Source: Oscillospiraceae bacterium (GTDB lineage: Bacteria > Bacillota_A > Clostridia > Oscillospirales > Oscillospiraceae). From it: a DNA stretch of 36,134 nucleotides. The notes beneath the pieces are model-generated. The model made no database searches. It worked only from the letters and a program-made list of their open reading frames with translations, and was not told where the DNA came from. A program made the position numbers and the translations under genes. This document shows positions 1-8,167 of the stretch, piece after piece; within the stretch, counting starts at the first letter, position 1; every line of letters begins with the position of its first letter. Where the stretch lies: contig CADAPN010000006.1 of NCBI GenBank assembly GCA_902789835.1, positions 1-36,134 on the forward strand, read 5' to 3'.

Positions 1-624
1 TTCCCGGATGTTTCGGCAGACCGTCTCAAGATCATCCGGAAGAGGATCTTTCACCGTCGTGAGATCTGCGTATCGGACGAATTTTCCGTCGGCATAATAG
101 TGGCCGGGAGGGAAGGGGAGAATCCGATCGCAGAGCCCGAGAAGGTTCTGCGCTTCACTGGCAAAGGCAATGCTGCCGTCCGGGAAATAGCCGTAATAGA
201 GCGGCCGGATGCCGATGGGATCCCTGGCCGCAATGAGACGGTCGGTCTCTCCGTCATAGAGAATCAGGGCGAACTCCGCGTCCAGAAGGGAGAACATCTC
301 CAGCCCGTATTCCCGGTAAAGCGGCAGGAGCAGCTCGCAGTCGGAGTGGCTCTGAAACACGTAGCCCTGCGCCTCCAGCTGAAGCTTCTGCTTCCGCCAG
401 CCGTAGAGCTCACCGTTGCACACCACCTTGTTCTTCCCCAGAGAGAAGGGCTGCATCCCCTCGTCATGCAGACCCATAATCGCAAGACGGTGAAAACAAA
501 GGAGACCTTTGCCGGCAGGCTCGATCCGCGTATCGTCAGGTCCGCGGCTCCTGGTGCGGTCGAAATACGGTCGGATCTGATCGGCGGAATAGCGATCGGA
601 CAGAAAACCCATGACACAACACAT
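1..624 (-). CDS. asnB: Asparagine synthase (glutamine-hydrolysing), N-terminal part, cut by window edge
   Basis: Only the first 208 codons are in the window. The protein begins MCCVMGFLSDRYSADQIRPY, with Cys2 in the place of the N-terminal nucleophile of class II glutamine amidotransferases. It then shows SRGPDD, an FHRLAIMGL stretch, a CNGELYG motif and a RDPIGIRPLYYG motif, all typical of the AsnB glutaminase domain. The family transfers amide nitrogen from glutamine to aspartate using ATP in the cytoplasm; the synthetase half lies outside the window. The start is fixed by a GGAGGTG ribosome binding site at 631-637, six bases upstream. A T-box leader precedes it, which supports an asparagine-related role. 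MCCVMGF is a departure from the usual MCGI-G start but keeps Cys2. This reading frame runs off the left edge. Confidence 0.9.
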   Translation of the reverse strand, partial: MCCVMGFLSDRYSADQIRPYFDRTRSRGPDDTRIEPAGKGLLCFHRLAIMGLHDEGMQPFSLGKNKVVCNGELYGWRKQKLQLEAQGYVFQSHSDCELLLPLYREYGLEMFSLLDAEFALILYDGETDRLIAARDPIGIRPLYYGYFPDGSIAFASEAQNLLGLCDRILPFPPGHYYADGKFVRYADLTTVKDPLPDDLETVCRNIRE

Positions 625-639
625 AAAAAGCACCTCCAG

Positions 640-684
640 AAAAAATCGCAGCTTCCCGTCCAATTCAAAAGGACGGACAGCTGC
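640..684 (-). terminator. T-box terminator hairpin before asnB
   Basis: On the minus strand GCAGCTGTCCGTCC (671-684) pairs with GGACGGGAAGCTGC (648-661), with a short internal mismatch, followed by a six-T run at 640-645. It sits just downstream of the T-box core and just upstream of the asnB ribosome binding site, as expected for the alternative terminator. Confidence 0.85.
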
Positions 685-926
685 GCATCCGTGGTGCCAC
701 CTTTTTTGCCGCAGACGCGGCCGCTTTACGGGAGTCCAACAACCCCCTGCGCCTTAACGCAGCGCCTACGGCTCACCTACTTGCTTTCGCTTTGGGCTCG
801 CGGCTCGGGAGGGTTACCTGCAGAGAGGCATGTACCGGGCTCTCACCGCATGTCTCCGTCTCAGCCATGTCCGGCGAAATCCGCATCCTCGCCTTGCAGA
901 CCTCAACCGTTTGTTCAACTAAGGAT
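640..926 (-). promoter_or_regulatory. T-box leader of asnB (probable tRNA-Asn sensor)
   Basis: The minus strand carries the T-box core GGTGGCACCACGG at 689-701, followed by a terminator hairpin and the asnB ribosome binding site. Upstream, a Stem I-like region has the conserved GGTGAGAG apical segment (840-847) between CATG repeats (829-832 and 849-852). On the 3' side of that stem, GGTAACCC offers AAC (813-815) as specifier codon, matching tRNA-Asn. T-boxes bind uncharged tRNA and switch a terminator to an antiterminator. The T-box core is seen directly; the specifier assignment is inferred from position without folding the RNA. Confidence 0.88.
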
Positions 927-932
927 GGATGA

Positions 933-1000
933 ATCATAGCACAGACGGAAAAAAGAATAAAATACAAATCACGTTGGATTTATCATATGATAAAAATATG
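933..1000 (-). promoter_or_regulatory. asnB promoter with LysR-type palindrome at -66
   Basis: The minus strand has a -10 TATGAT (938-933), giving an inferred start near 926, right before the T-box leader. No good -35 is present (TTTATT at spacing 17). The palindrome CATATTTTTATCATATG (984-1000), an ATA-N9-TAT with T-N11-A spacing, is centred at 992, 66 bp upstream of the inferred start. A second perfect palindrome, TTTATCATATGATAAA (979-994), overlaps it. The same palindrome and register recur at four other promoters here. Confidence 0.65.
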
Positions 1001-1033
1001 GTTCCTGGACTGTAACCGGGCGCAGGGAAGCCG

Positions 1034-1065
1034 GACGCTGATGCCTGCCCGGAGGCAGGGGCGTT
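1034..1065. terminator. Hairpin after the LysR gene, possible weak terminator
   Basis: CCTGCC-CGGA-GGCAGG (1044-1059), extended by an outer ACGC/GCGT pairing, lies in the stretch between the LysR gene stop and the asnB promoter. There is no T run on either side, so intrinsic termination is uncertain. Nothing else is recognisable in 1001-1087. Confidence 0.3.
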
Positions 1066-1087
1066 CAGGAAACCGCGCTTCGGCCGA

Positions 1088-1972
1088 TCATGATTGCCTG
1101 ATCCATCCTTGGCAATGCCTGTCGCGGTAGTATTCCATCATTGGCCGCAGACTCTTTTCATCTTCCAGTCGGCACATCGCGCCGATCTTGACCTTCGGGG
1201 CGTCCTCGATCCGGACCTTCTTCAGGCCTTTTCCCGGTTCCAGATGGCCGATTGTGGAGATCAGATAATGGTTCATCATACAAAGTGCATCAGCCTGTTC
1301 CGGATTCTGAAAATCAAGCAGCAGGCTCCGGGGGCACTTTTCTTCAAAAAGATGCCGCATGACGACGTGGTTTCTGTCGATGGGCCTCTTCAGAGAGAGC
1401 AGGATGGTCTCTCCGTTGATGTCCTGGAATCTGAGGCTTGCCGCCGCGGCCAGAGGGTGTTTTTCCGACATAATCACCGCGTTGTAGGTGTCGAAGAAAG
1501 GAACCGCAAGCAGCCTGTCCTCGGAGCCTTCAATATTCACAAGCAGCGCCAGATCAATCCCGTGATTCATGAGCAGGGCCCTGGTATCTCTGAGACGACA
1601 GGAAACAAAGGAAAAATCCACTTGAGGAAACTGATTCTTGATGGCCTCGCACGCATTGGTAATCTGGTCGCGATTGTATCCGTAGATTCCCACACGTACC
1701 GGCTGGTGGCCGAAGGTTGTCATTCTTGCGTGGGTAACCGCGCTTTCAAAAATCGGAAGGATGCTCTTCGTCTCCTGATAGAACAACTCTCCCTGCGGTG
1801 TGAGGCAGATTCCGGAAGGTGTTCTCTCGAAGAGCATAAAGCCCAGTTCTTCTTCCATGGCGCTCATCTGGCGCGTCAGCGTCGAGGTTGAAACAAAGTT
1901 TTGGGCGGCGGCCTTCTTAAAGCTTCCGAGGTTCACCAGATGATCCAGGATCTGAAACATATTGATATCCAT
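1088..1972 (-). CDS. LysR-family transcriptional regulator
   Basis: A 294-residue protein of normal LysR length. The N-terminal winged helix-turn-helix reads MDINMFQILDHLVNLGSFKK followed by AAAQNFVSTSTLTRQMSAMEE and the GFMLFERTPSGICLTPQGE wing, all typical. A diverged LysR effector-binding domain follows (about residues 90-290). I chose the ATG at 1970-1972 because it starts where family members start and has a GGGAG ribosome binding site; an upstream GTG would add 30 residues over the promoter. It is divergent from the flavoenzyme gene at 2121, the classic arrangement for a LysR protein and its target, so control of that gene is inferred. It could also be the activator of the -66 palindrome regulon, but nothing in the sequence links it. 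Confidence 0.9.
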   Translation of the reverse strand: MDINMFQILDHLVNLGSFKKAAAQNFVSTSTLTRQMSAMEEELGFMLFERTPSGICLTPQGELFYQETKSILPIFESAVTHARMTTFGHQPVRVGIYGYNRDQITNACEAIKNQFPQVDFSFVSCRLRDTRALLMNHGIDLALLVNIEGSEDRLLAVPFFDTYNAVIMSEKHPLAAAASLRFQDINGETILLSLKRPIDRNHVVMRHLFEEKCPRSLLLDFQNPEQADALCMMNHYLISTIGHLEPGKGLKKVRIEDAPKVKIGAMCRLEDEKSLRPMMEYYRDRHCQGWIRQS

Positions 1973-2009
1973 CTTTACCAGCTCCCGCAAATAGATTCGG
2001 TTCTGCGCT

Positions 2010-2075
2010 ATTATAGCAATTTGCAAAACGTGTTGCAAGATGCGCAAAGCACTTCCCGGCAAATTATGTTATAAT
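2010..2075. promoter_or_regulatory. Divergent promoters with LysR-type operator between lysR and the flavoenzyme gene
   Basis: The rightward gene has -10 TATAAT at 2070-2075 and no good -35. The leftward LysR gene has TATAAT (2015-2010) with TTGCAA (2038-2033) as -35 at 17 bp spacing. That -35 is part of an inverted repeat TTGCA-N8-TGCAA at 2021-2038, centred about 52 bp upstream of the rightward start. A LysR protein bound there could repress its own gene and activate the flavoenzyme; this is inference from geometry. Confidence 0.6.
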
Positions 2076-2120
2076 AATCACAGGATTCCCTACAAAAATC
2101 ATCATTCAAGGAGGTAAAAC

Positions 2121-4325
2121 ATGGTAATTTCAAGACGTGATTTTCTGAAGGGTTCGGCAGCCGGCGCACTCGGGATCGCGGCGGCAGGCATTTTGAGCCC
2201 GGTCTCCTTTGCCGAGGGGGAGAAAACAGCGGAGGCCCCTGTAAACGTATATAAGGCCATGTCTGAGCTGAACCCGCAGGATTATGATTTCCGCGATGCG
2301 GACTCTGACCTTTCCGCGGTTTTCAGCCCGTGGAAATTCGGCGGGCTGACGCTGAATCACCGCATGGTGAAATCCGCGGCAGGCTCCGATACCCAGAAAG
2401 GCAGTGAAGAGGAAGCGGTTGAATACTATGCTGCTTTCGCAAAGGGCGGCGTGGAAATGGTCTGGGTGGAAGACTTCCTCGCGTTCGGAGATAATTTCCC
2501 GAGCGGCCGCGCCATGAAGATCGAGGACTCCCATGTCAAGGCTGTCGTTGACGGCGTTCACAAAGCGGGCGGGTATATCGGCTATCAGCTCAGCTGCATG
2601 GGCCGTTCCTTCAGCGGCTTTGACGCTGCCACCGCACCGCAGTATGCTTCGGCTTTTGCCGAGCATCTGACGAGGGAAGAAGTCAAGCTGGTCCAGGAAG
2701 ACTTCATCAAGGGCGCAAAGAAAATGCAGGATCTGGGCTTCGATGCGGTCGAGATCAACGCTGCCGGCAACAACATCGGCCAGGCCTTTTTCTCCCGTCA
2801 GAGAAATCACCGCGACGACGAATACGGTCCGCAGAGTTTTGAAAACCGCGCAAGATTTGTCGGTGAGATCATCAGCGGCATCAAAGAGCTCTGCGGGAAG
2901 GACTTCCCCGTTCAGGTTCTGATCAACGGCATCGAAGAGAACGACATCGACATCGGTCAGGCGGATCTGTCGACCACCGTCGAGGAGAACTGCAAAATCT
3001 GCAAGGCACTTGAAGAGTTCGGGGCCGATGCGCTCCATGTCCGCCTCGGTGTCTTCAGAATGCACGTATGTCAGTTCGCATCTGACCTCTATTTCACCGG
3101 AAACGGCATTATCGGTACAGCCGCGAACGGAACCCGCTTTGATTTCTCCAGACACTTTGAAGGGAAACTTCTGGCAAACCATGATGCCTACGGTATGATG
3201 CTGAACGTCGCAAAAGAGATCAAGCAGGCGGTTTCTATTCCCGTCGGCACCGTCACCTGCATGAACCCAGCCTATGCGCCGAAGTTCTTCAACGACGCCA
3301 TCAAAGACGGCATGTGCGATTACTTTATCATGAACCGGCCGCTGACGGTCGATCCGGAATATGTCAACAAACTGCGCGAAGGCAGACTGGACGAGATCGC
3401 CCCCTGCACCCGCTGCCTGCATTGCCACTTTGACTATACGGAAGACGGCGTCTATTATGAGCACTGCCGTGTCAACGCCACAACCCAGAGAGCCTGGCAC
3501 GATGAGATGCCCGAGGGCGCGACCCCGCTGCCGGCGGATGGCGAGAAGAAAGTCATGGTCATCGGCGGCGGCCCCGGCGGTATGGAAGCTGCGAGAATCG
3601 CGGCCCAGCGCGGCTATGACGTGACCCTGTATGAGAAGAACGGCTATCTCGGCGGTCTGCTGATCTTTGCCGACGCCATCAAGGGTCCCCATGAAAACCT
3701 CGGCGATCTGAGAAAGTATCTCATCCGTCAACTGGAGCTTAAGGGTGTCAAGGTTGTTACCGGCACGGAAGTTACCCGAGAGCTGATCGAACAGGAAGCG
3801 CCGGATTATGTTGTTCTGGCTGTGGGCGGAAAGCGTCCTGAGCTAGAGTTTGCTTCCAAGGGTGCGACCGAGGTCATTTCCCTTGCGGACATCGCCACAA
3901 CGAAGATCGGTGACAAGGTGACCATCATCGGCGGCAACGCTCAGGCCGTGGACGCCGCCCAGTATCTGATCGCCCAGGGAAAGCACGTCACCATGGTCTC
4001 GCCCGAAGGAAAAGAACATCTTGACAAAGGCCAGTCCTCCTGGGTCAAGCAGTTCACCATTCCGATGCTGTACGCCAACGGCACCCGCCTCTGGCCCAAT
4101 GCCTCGGTCAAAGAGGTGCAGGACGGCGCGGTCATCATCGACGGTGAAACCGGCTGCGACATCGTTGTCGCCTGCGACACCCTGATCGATGCCCGTGATA
4201 TGCTTCCCAATACCGAGCTGATCGACGGTCTGGAGATCCCCTGCGTTGCCGTCGGCGACTGCAATGCGCCGTTCAACATTGCCGAAGCAATTGCAGCCGG
4301 CAATATCGCGGCCAGAAGGATCTGA
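2121..4325 (+). CDS. Tat-exported NADH:flavin oxidoreductase (old yellow enzyme / 2-enoate reductase type)
   Basis: A 734-residue protein. The N-terminus has a textbook twin-arginine signal (ISRRDFLKGSAAGALG, hydrophobic stretch, SFAEG), so export of the folded, cofactor-loaded enzyme is predicted. Residues about 70-415 form the FMN-binding TIM barrel of the old yellow enzyme family (FSPWKFGGLTLNHRMVKSAA, FDAVEINAAGNN, RNHRDDEYGPQSFENRARF). Cysteines 429, 432, 435 and 449 are in place for a [4Fe-4S] cluster. From about 475 a Rossmann GGGPGG motif begins the FAD/NAD(P) half, as in 2,4-dienoyl-CoA and 2-enoate reductases. The substrate cannot be read from sequence. The gene has an AAGGAGG ribosome binding site and stands alone, with a LysR regulator divergent to it. 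Most relatives are cytoplasmic, so the Tat signal is notable. Confidence 0.88.
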   Translation: MVISRRDFLKGSAAGALGIAAAGILSPVSFAEGEKTAEAPVNVYKAMSELNPQDYDFRDADSDLSAVFSPWKFGGLTLNHRMVKSAAGSDTQKGSEEEAVEYYAAFAKGGVEMVWVEDFLAFGDNFPSGRAMKIEDSHVKAVVDGVHKAGGYIGYQLSCMGRSFSGFDAATAPQYASAFAEHLTREEVKLVQEDFIKGAKKMQDLGFDAVEINAAGNNIGQAFFSRQRNHRDDEYGPQSFENRARFVGEIISGIKELCGKDFPVQVLINGIEENDIDIGQADLSTTVEENCKICKALEEFGADALHVRLGVFRMHVCQFASDLYFTGNGIIGTAANGTRFDFSRHFEGKLLANHDAYGMMLNVAKEIKQAVSIPVGTVTCMNPAYAPKFFNDAIKDGMCDYFIMNRPLTVDPEYVNKLREGRLDEIAPCTRCLHCHFDYTEDGVYYEHCRVNATTQRAWHDEMPEGATPLPADGEKKVMVIGGGPGGMEAARIAAQRGYDVTLYEKNGYLGGLLIFADAIKGPHENLGDLRKYLIRQLELKGVKVVTGTEVTRELIEQEAPDYVVLAVGGKRPELEFASKGATEVISLADIATTKIGDKVTIIGGNAQAVDAAQYLIAQGKHVTMVSPEGKEHLDKGQSSWVKQFTIPMLYANGTRLWPNASVKEVQDGAVIIDGETGCDIVVACDTLIDARDMLPNTELIDGLEIPCVAVGDCNAPFNIAEAIAAGNIAARRI

Positions 4326-4351
4326 GTCAGATTGCCGGAGTTTGTGAATAG

Positions 4352-4537
4352 AGCTTTGCCGATCCGATCGGCGGCAATGTGATTCCCGGACTCTATGCCT
4401 GCGGCACCGGCAGCATGGGTGTCCTGTTCAATGAGGCAAAGGCCTATACAAACTACGGAGGCTGCGCACAGCGCTGCAGCTTTGTTTCCGGCAGAGACGC
4501 CGGCACCTTCGCACCGGAACAGATCAAGGCAGAATAA
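4352..4537 (+). pseudogene. C-terminal remnant of a flavocytochrome c / fumarate-reductase-type flavoprotein
   Basis: An open frame without a plausible start encodes about 60 residues: DPIGGNVIPGLYACGTGSMG, then FNEAKAYTNYGGCAQRCSF and SGRDAGTFAPEQIKAE, ending in TAA. This resembles the FAD-binding C-terminus of the fumarate reductase / urocanate reductase / 3-ketosteroid dehydrogenase superfamily (IPGLYA-G then an NYGG segment and a GR-AG motif). The remaining 400 or more residues expected for such an enzyme are absent, and a stop lies just upstream at 4349-4351. It starts 27 bases after the flavoenzyme stop, suggesting a deletion in a former flavoenzyme cluster. Confidence 0.72.
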
Positions 4538-4572
4538 TCGATACGACCCTGTCATTATAATCCAAAAGCTTT

Positions 4573-4615
4573 ATGAAAGCCCAAGGCACAGCGGAATCTG
4601 CGCCTTGGGCTTCAT
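4573..4615. terminator. Strong hairpin after the flavoprotein remnant
   Basis: AGCCCAAGGC pairs with GCCTTGGGCT across a 14-base loop, extended by ATGA/TCAT with one bulged base. There is no clear T tract on either strand. It separates the rightward remnant from the leftward LysR remnant and probably ends transcription from one or both. Confidence 0.45.
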
Positions 4616-4636
4616 ATCCGGCAGGGCTGATGGCAG

Positions 4637-5086
4637 TTACGGCAAGTCATCCTGATGATCAATCAAATATCGGATAAAAGTCTTTGCCGCTATGGATAAC
4701 TCATTCTTGCCCTTTGAGATAATGCTGATCCGTCTTGTAACCATCGGTTCCGTGGGGAGCATGACGATATCATAGCTCTGCTTCCTCAGTACCAGTTCGG
4801 GAAGAATCGTCACGCCGAGCCCCTGCTCCACCATGGAGAGGATGGAATAGTCGTCATGCATGGTCATACGGATATTCGGTGTCACCCCTGCGGCGTGAAA
4901 GGCAGCCAGAGGCTCACTGTAGATGCCCTCCTCCAGCAAAAGAAAGGGCTCCTTTGCCAGATCTTCCAGTGTCACCCTCTCTCTGCCGGCAAGGGGATGA
5001 TCCTTCGGCAGACAGGCCCGGTGCTCACCGGTTTTGAGGAAGCGTGTGTCCGTACCTTCTACGGCATCCGGGGGTTCAGCCTGGGT
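4637..5086 (-). pseudogene. Truncated LysR-family regulator (effector-domain C-terminus only)
   Basis: The minus-strand frame is open from a stop at 5087-5089 to the end and encodes about 149 residues. From about residue 16 it reads as a LysR effector-binding domain: FLKTGEHRACLPKDHPLAGR, VTLEDLAKEPFLLLEEGIYS, MHDDYSILSMVEQGLGVTIL and PELVLRKQ. The whole DNA-binding domain and the first half of the effector domain, roughly 150 residues, are missing. The purB stop at 5207 leaves no room for them, and 5087-5206 has stops in the same frame and no LysR-like sequence. The only starts are an internal GTG at 4973-4975 and similar, so a functional regulator is unlikely. Confidence 0.8.
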
Positions 5087-5206
5087 TCATCGTGTGCTTG
5101 TATCAATTTTCCTCGGAAGGGGGACTTGTTTTGCAGCTCTTCTCTTCCACAGGTTAAAGGTTCAGAACTTGGAATACAGTGCAAGCTTCATGAAACCGGC
5201 AGCGGA

Positions 5207-6622
5207 TCAGATCGTGATTTCGGCAGACTCGGCCGCGGCATCGGCCCACAGGTGCTGATATTGGGCGAGAAAATGCTCTACCTGCTGCGGGGCGCGGCCG
5301 ATAAAGGCGGCCGGATCCAGGAGCGTATTGAGCTCATGCTCGGAGAGACCGAATTCCGGCTGCCGGGCCAGACGGGAGAGAAGGTCACAGGGGAGCCCTT
5401 CCCGCATGAGCGCGACAGACTCCATGGAGCAGCGCCGGATCAGCTCATGCAGCTGCTGGCGGTCGCCGCCGCGCTTGACGCCCTCCATCAGAAGGTTTTC
5501 CGTGGCGATAAAGGGAAGATACTCCCGGACACTGCGCTCGATGATCTTCTCGTTCACGCGAAGGCCGGAACAGACGTTGCTTGCAAGATGCAGAATCGCA
5601 TCGGCACAGAGAAAGGCCTCCGGCATGGAGAGACGGCGGTTGGCCGAGTCATCCAGGGTGCGCTCCAGCCACTGGGCAGAGGCGGTGAGAGGTGCGTTCA
5701 TGGACTCTGCTATCAGGTAACGGCAGAGGGAACAGATCCGTTCACAGCGCATGGGGTTGCGCTTGTAGGCCATGGCGGAAGAACCGATCTGGCTGTCCTC
5801 AAAAGGCTCCTCCAGCTGGCGGTCATGCTGCAGGAGGCGGATGTCCTGGGCCATGCGGTAGCAGCTCTGTGCGATGGAACTCAGGGTGTTCAGAATCCGG
5901 GTATCGGTCTTGCGGGGATAAGTCTGGCCGCAGACCGGGAAGCAGGCGTCGAAGCCGAATTCTTCCGCCAGCATCTCATTCATCCGGTCGATCTTCCCGC
6001 TGTCACCGTCAAACAGATCCAGAAAACTCGCTTCGGTCCCGGTGGTGCCGCGGCAGCCGAGGAAACGGAGACTGCCCAGCACAAAGTCCAGTTCCTCCAG
6101 ATCCGAGACCAGGTCCTGCATCCAGAGCGTGGCCCGTTTCCCGACGGTGACCAGCTGGGCAGGCTGATAATGGGTGTAACCGAGGGTGGGGAGCGCCTTG
6201 TGCCGGTCGGCGAATTCCGCCAGAACCGAGAGAAGGGAACAAAGCCGGCCGCGCAGCGCCTGCAGGCCTTCGCGGTAGAGAATCAGGTCCCCGTTGTCGG
6301 TCACATAGCAGCTGGTGGCGCCGAGATGGATGATCCCCGCGGCCGAAGGCGCGGCCTTCCCGTAGGCGTAGATGTGCGCCATCACGTCATGGCGGACTTC
6401 CTTTTCCCGGCGGGAGATGCAGTCAAAGTCAATATCGCTCAGATGGGCCTCCAGGTCGCAGAGCTGTTCTTCTGTGATCGGGAGGCCGAGCTGATGCTCC
6501 GCCTTTGCCAGAGCAAGCCAAAGCCGGCGCCAGGTTTCGGCACGCCGCTGGGCGGAGAAGAGCTCCTGCATGCTGACGGAGGCATAGCGGGTGATCAGGG
6601 GAGACTCATAACGGTCATACAT
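5207..6622 (-). CDS. purB: Adenylosuccinate lyase
   Basis: A 471-residue fumarase/aspartase-superfamily protein starting MYDRYESPLITRYASVSMQE. It carries the lyase signature GSSAMAYKRNPMRCERI at about residues 278-294, and conserved TLGYTHYQPAQ and HLGATSCYVTDN segments. It cleaves SAICAR to AICAR and adenylosuccinate to AMP, both with release of fumarate. The start chosen has a GAGGA ribosome binding site; the frame stays open 65 codons upstream into purA but that part is not protein-like. The gene follows purA by 43 bases on the same strand, forming a purA-purB unit for AMP synthesis. PurC, which makes the SAICAR that PurB uses, is encoded at 26317-27027. Confidence 0.95.
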   Translation of the reverse strand: MYDRYESPLITRYASVSMQELFSAQRRAETWRRLWLALAKAEHQLGLPITEEQLCDLEAHLSDIDFDCISRREKEVRHDVMAHIYAYGKAAPSAAGIIHLGATSCYVTDNGDLILYREGLQALRGRLCSLLSVLAEFADRHKALPTLGYTHYQPAQLVTVGKRATLWMQDLVSDLEELDFVLGSLRFLGCRGTTGTEASFLDLFDGDSGKIDRMNEMLAEEFGFDACFPVCGQTYPRKTDTRILNTLSSIAQSCYRMAQDIRLLQHDRQLEEPFEDSQIGSSAMAYKRNPMRCERICSLCRYLIAESMNAPLTASAQWLERTLDDSANRRLSMPEAFLCADAILHLASNVCSGLRVNEKIIERSVREYLPFIATENLLMEGVKRGGDRQQLHELIRRCSMESVALMREGLPCDLLSRLARQPEFGLSEHELNTLLDPAAFIGRAPQQVEHFLAQYQHLWADAAAESAEITI

Positions 6623-6665
6623 GGTCTGTTCCTCGTTTTTATCTGAAATGATCGTGGATCCGGGA

Positions 6666-7940
6666 TTATCGGACGAGATAGGCATCCCGTTCGGGGCCGA
6701 CAGAGACATAGCGGATGTGACAGCCGATCTGCTCCTCGATGAACTCGACATAGCGCCGGGCTGCTTCAGGCAGATCCTCCCAGCTTCGGACGCCGGAGAT
6801 GTCACAGTTCCAGCCATCCACCGTTGTGATGACGGGCTTGGCCTCCGCCAGGGCAGCGGGGAAGGGGAAGGCGTCCGTGCGGCTTCCGTTCAGCTCGTAT
6901 TGAACGCAGACCGGGATCCGGTCCATATAGCTCAGGACATCCAGCTTGGTCAGCGCGATGGCGGTGGCGCCCTGAACCTGAACACCGTAGCGGGTGGCGA
7001 CCAGGTCGATGGGGCCGACACGCCGCGGCCGGCCGGTTTTGGCGCCGTATTCGCCTCCGGCTTCGCGGAGCTTCTCGGCTTCGTCACCGAACATCTCGCA
7101 CACGAAAGGCCCCTCTCCGACACAGGTGGAATAGGCCTTCACCACACCGATCACTTCATCGAGGCGGGCGGTCGGAAGCCCCGATCCCACCGGCGCATAC
7201 GAGGCGATGGCGTTGGAGGAGGTCGTATAAGGATAGATGCCGTAATCAAGGTCGCGCAGCGCGCCGAGCTGGGCCTCAAAAAGGATGCTCCTCCCCTCCG
7301 TGGAAGCCCGGCGCAGCCAGGCGCCCGTGTCACGGACGAAGGGGCGGATCTTCCCGCCGTAGTCCTCGACCCACTGCATCAGCGCTTCCATGGTCCAGGG
7401 CTCTGCACCGTAAACGCCGGTCAGAATCAGGTTCTTCCATTCGAGAAGCTCCTGCAGATGAACTCTGAGGTGCTCCGGATAGAAGAGCTCGCCCGCCAGA
7501 ACGGTTTTCTTCTGGTACTTGTCTGAATAGAAGGGTGCGATGCCCTGTTTTGTGGAGCCGTATTTTTTGTCCTTCAGCCGGGCTTCCTCCAGGCCGTCCA
7601 GCTGGCGGTGCCAGGGAAGCAGCAGGGAGGCGCGGTCGCTGATCAGCAGGTTCTCCGGCGTCACGCTGACGCCCTTGGCGCGGACATCCTCGATCTCGGT
7701 CCAGAGATTCTCCGGATCCAAGGCGACGCCGTTTCCGAGGACATTCACCACATTCGGGTGGAAGATGCCGGAGGGGAGCAGGTGGAGCGCAAATTTCCCG
7801 TAGCGGTTCACGACGGTGTGGCCGGCGTTCCCTCCACCCTGATAACGGATGACGATGTCATAGGATTCGGTGAGCAGATCGACCATGCGTCCCTTTCCTT
7901 CGTCGCCCCAGTTGATGCCCACAATTGCACAGGTTTTCAT
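6666..7940 (-). CDS. purA: Adenylosuccinate synthetase
   Basis: A 424-residue protein of normal PurA length beginning MKTCAIVGINWGDEGKGRMV. The GDEGKG phosphate-binding loop, the QGGGNAGHTVV segment, KYGSTKQGIAPFYSDK and the GRPRRVGPIDL motif are all present. It joins IMP and aspartate using GTP to give adenylosuccinate. The ATG at 7938-7940 is preceded by a GAGGAGG ribosome binding site seven bases away; a longer start nine codons upstream is less likely. It leads the purA-purB operon and diverges from the PPDK-like gene. A consensus-like promoter (7989-8017) suggests it is not strongly dependent on the palindrome that serves the divergent gene. Confidence 0.97.
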   Translation of the reverse strand: MKTCAIVGINWGDEGKGRMVDLLTESYDIVIRYQGGGNAGHTVVNRYGKFALHLLPSGIFHPNVVNVLGNGVALDPENLWTEIEDVRAKGVSVTPENLLISDRASLLLPWHRQLDGLEEARLKDKKYGSTKQGIAPFYSDKYQKKTVLAGELFYPEHLRVHLQELLEWKNLILTGVYGAEPWTMEALMQWVEDYGGKIRPFVRDTGAWLRRASTEGRSILFEAQLGALRDLDYGIYPYTTSSNAIASYAPVGSGLPTARLDEVIGVVKAYSTCVGEGPFVCEMFGDEAEKLREAGGEYGAKTGRPRRVGPIDLVATRYGVQVQGATAIALTKLDVLSYMDRIPVCVQYELNGSRTDAFPFPAALAEAKPVITTVDGWNCDISGVRSWEDLPEAARRYVEFIEEQIGCHIRYVSVGPERDAYLVR

Positions 7941-7988
7941 CCCGGTATCCTCCTCAATAGTTAACATATCCCGATCGGGAACGCAAAA

Positions 7989-8017
7989 AGTATACCCCGT
8001 GAGAAACAGAATGTCAA
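7989..8017 (-). promoter_or_regulatory. purA-purB promoter
   Basis: On the minus strand TTGACA (8017-8012), a 17 bp spacer and TATACT (7994-7989) make a near-consensus vegetative promoter, with a predicted start near 7982. The 8048-8076 palindrome lies at about -80 from this start, out of the register seen at the five target promoters. Confidence 0.8.
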
Positions 8018-8047
8018 AAAAGAATCTGAGAAAAAGGCAATAAAGTG

Positions 8048-8121
8048 CATTACGATAGGAATAACGTATCGTAATGATAACGGAAAAGGTATGATGAAAG
8101 AGATCACCGCCGTGATAGAAT
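8048..8121 (+). promoter_or_regulatory. Promoter of the PPDK-like gene with palindrome at -66
   Basis: A perfect inverted repeat CATTACGAT-N11-ATCGTAATG spans 8048-8076, centred at 8062. Its inner part matches the ATA-N9-TAT frame of the other sites (GATAG-N7-GTATC at 8054-8070). A -10 TAGAAT lies at 8116-8121 (start near 8128) with no recognisable -35. The centre is again 66 bp from the inferred start. Confidence 0.6.
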
Positions 8122-8167
8122 ATGATGAGTGAAAGCCCTGACCGGTACGAGGCCTGTTTCTATCCGG

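Noticed and set aside
264..668. A 134-codon minus-strand frame overlapping the asnB start
   Set aside because: It runs through the T-box terminator and out of frame with the clear AsnB glutaminase domain, so it is a shadow.
2130..3731. A 533-codon minus-strand open frame opposite the flavoenzyme gene
   Set aside because: It is antisense to a gene with clear Tat, flavin and Rossmann motifs, and its translation resembles no family.
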